From CAWVWD01 sp965662365 (GTDB lineage Bacteria; Bacteroidota; Bacteroidia; Chitinophagales; Saprospiraceae): DNA of 26,551 nt. The DNA is taken from contig CBFIHR010000062.1 of NCBI GenBank assembly GCA_965662365.1, positions 1 to 26,551 of the forward strand, in the 5' to 3' direction. Under the pieces are notes generated by a model, which saw only the letters and a program-made list of their open reading frames with translations, had not been told where the DNA came from and searched no databases. Each line of letters starts with the position of its first letter. Positions within the stretch are counted from its first letter, which is position 1. Positions 24,255 through 26,551 of this stretch are shown here, piece after piece. The position numbers were made by a program, and so were the translations under genes.

Positions 24255-25049
24255 ATGAAAAGTAAGATTGCAGCAGGATTATTAGCTTTTTTTGTAGGTA
24301 TGTTTGGAATTCACCGATTTTACTTGGGTGAAGTTGGAAAGGGTATCCTTTATGCCTTATTTTTTTGGACCGGAATTCCTTTTTTAATCGGATTAGTTGA
24401 TGGAATTATCTTCCTAACAATGAATGATGACGATTTTAATTATAAATATAATCCACATTTATATCGACATCGAACACAAAACGTCAATATCAATGTGAAT
24501 ACACAAGGACAAACCGCCGGTAATCACAGCTACCGTGCTGATGCCTATCAGCAACAGCGACCACAACAGCAACGGCAACAAGCACCAAAACGAAAAATAG
24601 AAAAAACAACAAATCCTTTCAAAATAGAAGGGACAAAACTATACCGAGATTATGACTTCCGTGGAGCGATTCAGTCTTACATAAAGTCATTGAAAGTGCA
24701 GTCGCACGATCCACAAATTAATTTTAACTTGGCTTGTTTATACTCTTTGGAGGAAGAAGCACAAAGTGCATTTATGCACCTACAACGTGCAGTAGAGCAG
24801 GGTTATAGCAATTTTGAAAAAATTAAAACACACGATCACTTAGCTTACTTAAGAACGCAACCTCAGTTCGAGCGTTTTGTCAAAAATGGCTATACTTTAT
24901 CGCAAAAATTAACAGCCGAAACGCCTAAAACCATGGAGTTGACCGATGATGTTATCGCTAAATTAGAGCGTTTGGCAAATTTGAAAGAAAAAGGAATTCT
25001 AACAGAGGAAGAATTTCAGATACAAAAAGCGAAATTATTAAGATTGTAA
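24255..25049 (+). CDS. TM2-TPR-SHOCT domain protein
   Basis: This 264-residue protein combines three small modules. Residues 1-62 are a TM2 domain: a helix, GMFGIHRFYLGEVGKGI, and a second helix ending in VDGI. Residues 95-115 are Gln-rich. Residues 125-200 look like a tetratricopeptide repeat pair (LYRDYDFRGAIQSYIKSL, then INFNLACLYSLEEEAQSAF). Residues 231-264 are a SHOCT motif (LERLANLKEKGILTEEEFQ and KAKLL). TM2 proteins are membrane anchored, TPRs bind partners and SHOCT is found at termini of diverse proteins as an oligomerisation or interaction helix pair. A function cannot be assigned. The start is an ATG followed by a lysine-containing TM2 opening. Confidence 0.87.
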   Translation: MKSKIAAGLLAFFVGMFGIHRFYLGEVGKGILYALFFWTGIPFLIGLVDGIIFLTMNDDDFNYKYNPHLYRHRTQNVNINVNTQGQTAGNHSYRADAYQQQRPQQQRQQAPKRKIEKTTNPFKIEGTKLYRDYDFRGAIQSYIKSLKVQSHDPQINFNLACLYSLEEEAQSAFMHLQRAVEQGYSNFEKIKTHDHLAYLRTQPQFERFVKNGYTLSQKLTAETPKTMELTDDVIAKLERLANLKEKGILTEEEFQIQKAKLLRL

Positions 25050-25054
25050 ATATC

Positions 25055-25085
25055 AACCTGACAGGTTTTTGAAATCTGTCAGGTT
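25055..25085. terminator. Terminator between converging genes
   Basis: AACCTGACAG (25055-25064) pairs with CTGTCAGGTT (25076-25085) around an 11-base loop, followed by a T run on the plus strand. It lies 3 bases before the converging GmhB-like gene end and serves the TM2-TPR gene. Confidence 0.85.
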
Positions 25086-25088
25086 TTT

Positions 25089-25658
25089 TCATAACATTTC
25101 CATAAACGCTCCAAAACTCCCTACTTCCAACTCATAACCTATTATTTTTGCTTTCGCAAAATCTTCAGGCTTCGTCGTCACAAAAACTCGCTGCATTCCC
25201 AGACGTTTTCCCATCTCAATATCAGAAGCCGAATCACCGACAATAATCGACTTTGAAAAATCAACAGTTGGAAAATCTATTTGAGCCTGTTCCGCCATTC
25301 CAGTATTGGGTTTTCGGCATCTCGGATTCGTGTGTTTTAAATCCGGACAAACATAGATTTTGTCAATTCTGCCGCCAGTTTCCCTTATTCTTGATAACAT
25401 AGCAGCATGAACCGCCTCGACCATTTCCATAGTCATTTTGCCTTTGCCGACCCCTTGCTGATTCGTGACGATGACGATCGTTTGGAATATTTTACTGGCT
25501 TTCGCCAATGCGTCTAAAAAATCCTCAAAAAACTCAAACTCCGACCAAGCCTTGACATAATCTCCTGGCAAACGATGATTAATTACACCATCTCGATCCA
25601 AAAAAAGCGTCCAATCAGAATTAATATTTTTAATAAAATCAATTGGAGAATTATCCAT
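25089..25658 (-). CDS. gmhB: HAD-type sugar phosphatase, GmhB-like
   Basis: This 189-residue protein has HAD-IIIA motifs: D21-R-D23-G-V-I-N, T65-N66-Q67-QGVGKG, K116-P117 in CRKPNTGM, and G141-D142-x3-D146 in VGDSASDIE. D21 is the nucleophile. GmhB removes the 7-phosphate from D-glycero-manno-heptose 1,7-bisphosphate. The zinc-binding loop of GmhB normally has three Cys and one His; here only C104, H109 and C114 are visible, so the site may be incomplete. Histidinol phosphatase is a related possibility, but the neighbour 6 bases upstream is a sugar-1-phosphate nucleotidyltransferase, which supports a sugar role. The start is the ATG at 25656-25658. Confidence 0.85.
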   Translation of the reverse strand: MDNSPIDFIKNINSDWTLFLDRDGVINHRLPGDYVKAWSEFEFFEDFLDALAKASKIFQTIVIVTNQQGVGKGKMTMEMVEAVHAAMLSRIRETGGRIDKIYVCPDLKHTNPRCRKPNTGMAEQAQIDFPTVDFSKSIIVGDSASDIEMGKRLGMQRVFVTTKPEDFAKAKIIGYELEVGSFGAFMEML

Positions 25659-25664
25659 TATTGC

Positions 25665-26378
25665 TTATTCATTTATCCATTTAGAAAAATCAATTTGTGC
25701 TTTTGCATAGTCTTCCGGTATGCCAATGTCAATAAAATATTCCTCTACCACGAAGCCGCTAAATTTCAAATCATCAACATATTTTTCTAAAAAATCAGAT
25801 TCAAATGAAAACTTTTGACCAATTGTAAAACCTTGATTTTCAAAAATTGACTTACGTAAAATATACGCTCCACCGTTTATTAAACCAGATTTCTGATATT
25901 GTTTTTCTTGAAATTTTATAATTCGTTGAGCTTCCCCTAAAACCACTGTTCCATAACGTTCAAAGTCTGTCATCGGCTTCAACGCAAAAGCCAAATCAGA
26001 TTGATGCTTATTAAAAAAAGTATAAAAATCATCAATCGGAACATCAAAAAAAGTGTCTCCATTCAGCACCAAAATCGGTTCATCCGTGCAAGTCGCCGTA
26101 GCATTTAAGATGCCACCGCCCGTACCCAAAGGTGTTGCTTCTGTCGCATATTCGACCTCAATGCCTTTGTAGTAACTTCCGAAATACGCCTGAATAACTT
26201 CGCCTTTATAACCAATCGACAAGACGACTTTCTTAAAGTTCGCTTTCGCTAAATAATCCATAATAAACGCCAAAAACGGTCGTTCACAAACTGACGCCAT
26301 CGGCTTCGGAACGTCTGTCACCACGGACTTTAGACGAGTTCCAAATCCACCTGCCAAAATAATTGCTTGATTTATCAA
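25665..26378 (-). CDS. Sugar-1-phosphate nucleotidyltransferase (HddC/mannose-1-P guanylyltransferase type)
   Basis: This 237-residue protein has the pyrophosphorylase signature LAGGFGTRL (residues 8-16), with K25 in VPKPM, then EATPLGTGGG (80-89), LNGDTFFD with D108 that binds Mg, GGAYI in the middle and YFIDIGIPEDY near the end. These enzymes join a sugar 1-phosphate to a nucleotide and release pyrophosphate. Pairing with a GmhB-like phosphatase suggests GDP-D-glycero-alpha-D-manno-heptose formation, where HddC acts after GmhB; a GHMP kinase and an isomerase would be needed and may lie to the right of the window. Mannose-1-phosphate is the other candidate substrate. The start is ATG at 26376-26378, with no strong promoter motif recognised upstream. 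Confidence 0.88.
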   Translation of the reverse strand: MINQAIILAGGFGTRLKSVVTDVPKPMASVCERPFLAFIMDYLAKANFKKVVLSIGYKGEVIQAYFGSYYKGIEVEYATEATPLGTGGGILNATATCTDEPILVLNGDTFFDVPIDDFYTFFNKHQSDLAFALKPMTDFERYGTVVLGEAQRIIKFQEKQYQKSGLINGGAYILRKSIFENQGFTIGQKFSFESDFLEKYVDDLKFSGFVVEEYFIDIGIPEDYAKAQIDFSKWINE

Positions 26379-26551
26379 AATATTGTGATTATTTGTTTGT
26401 TTAATTTTCCCGATTTTATCAACATCCTAAAAATTGAGCAAATTGAAGTATTCATTTTAACAAAACTATCCATTTTAAAAACCTTATAAGTTTATAATCA
26501 GATAATTACGTTTTGTTTATCATTGATACAAATTAGTAAATTTACCAACAT

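Noticed and set aside
26501..26551. Short minus-strand frame from ATG at 26549-26551
   Set aside because: It ends after 17 codons in AT-rich sequence; no evidence of a gene.

Overview
The window looks like a chromosomal segment from a Bacteroidota bacterium, probably of the Saprospirales/Chitinophagales type. The evidence is low GC; one large secreted protein with PKD repeats and the C-terminal sorting domain of the type IX secretion / gliding-motility family; Bacteroidota-type -7 elements (TAnnTTTG) upstream of two genes; and no obvious Shine-Dalgarno sites. I saw no rRNA, tRNA, insertion sequence, integrase or CRISPR array. Most genes are ordinary chromosomal genes set among unusual intergenic repeats.

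Layout. 1-907 (-) is the N-terminal part of a Clp-like AAA ATPase cut by the window edge. 1195-2070 (-) is a MerR regulator with a B12-binding domain (CarH/LitR type). 2565-7445 (+) is the most system-like block: vWA protein, PP2C phosphatase, a small membrane protein with a possible PH-like domain, and a membrane-anchored Ser/Thr kinase with coiled coils and a helix-hairpin-helix-like segment. This matches the TerY-phosphorylation triad, related to E. coli yegL-yegK-yegI, with one extra membrane component. 7552-8007 (-) is a Nudix hydrolase. 8181-12315 (+) carries a PAP2 phosphatase, a ZIP metal transporter, an unrecognised protein, a divergent Nramp-like transporter and a YkvA/DUF1232 protein; a strong terminator ends it. 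12396-15125 (-) is the PKD-repeat secreted protein.

15786-17204 (+) is a CCA-adding enzyme/poly(A) polymerase with an HD domain. 17472-23754 (+) looks like one functional unit: a TetR regulator with a promoter and an operator-like palindrome, a LolA-like exported protein, two FtsX/MacB-type permeases, a LolD/MacB-type ATPase and an outer-membrane beta-barrel. Together these could form an envelope transport route for a lipid or lipoprotein. 23818-24084 (-) is a small membrane protein. 24255-25049 (+) is a TM2-TPR-SHOCT protein. 25089-26378 (-) is a two-gene sugar-nucleotide pair (GmhB-like phosphatase and sugar-1-phosphate nucleotidyltransferase), possibly part of a GDP-heptose pathway continuing beyond the right edge.

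A feature that gene annotation does not explain is a set of short tandem tracts, mostly with a 7-bp period, between genes. Several end 6-8 nt before a start codon, and some form long inverted pairs (3235-3368, 10135-10283, 18139-18194, 18987-19061, 22381-22401).
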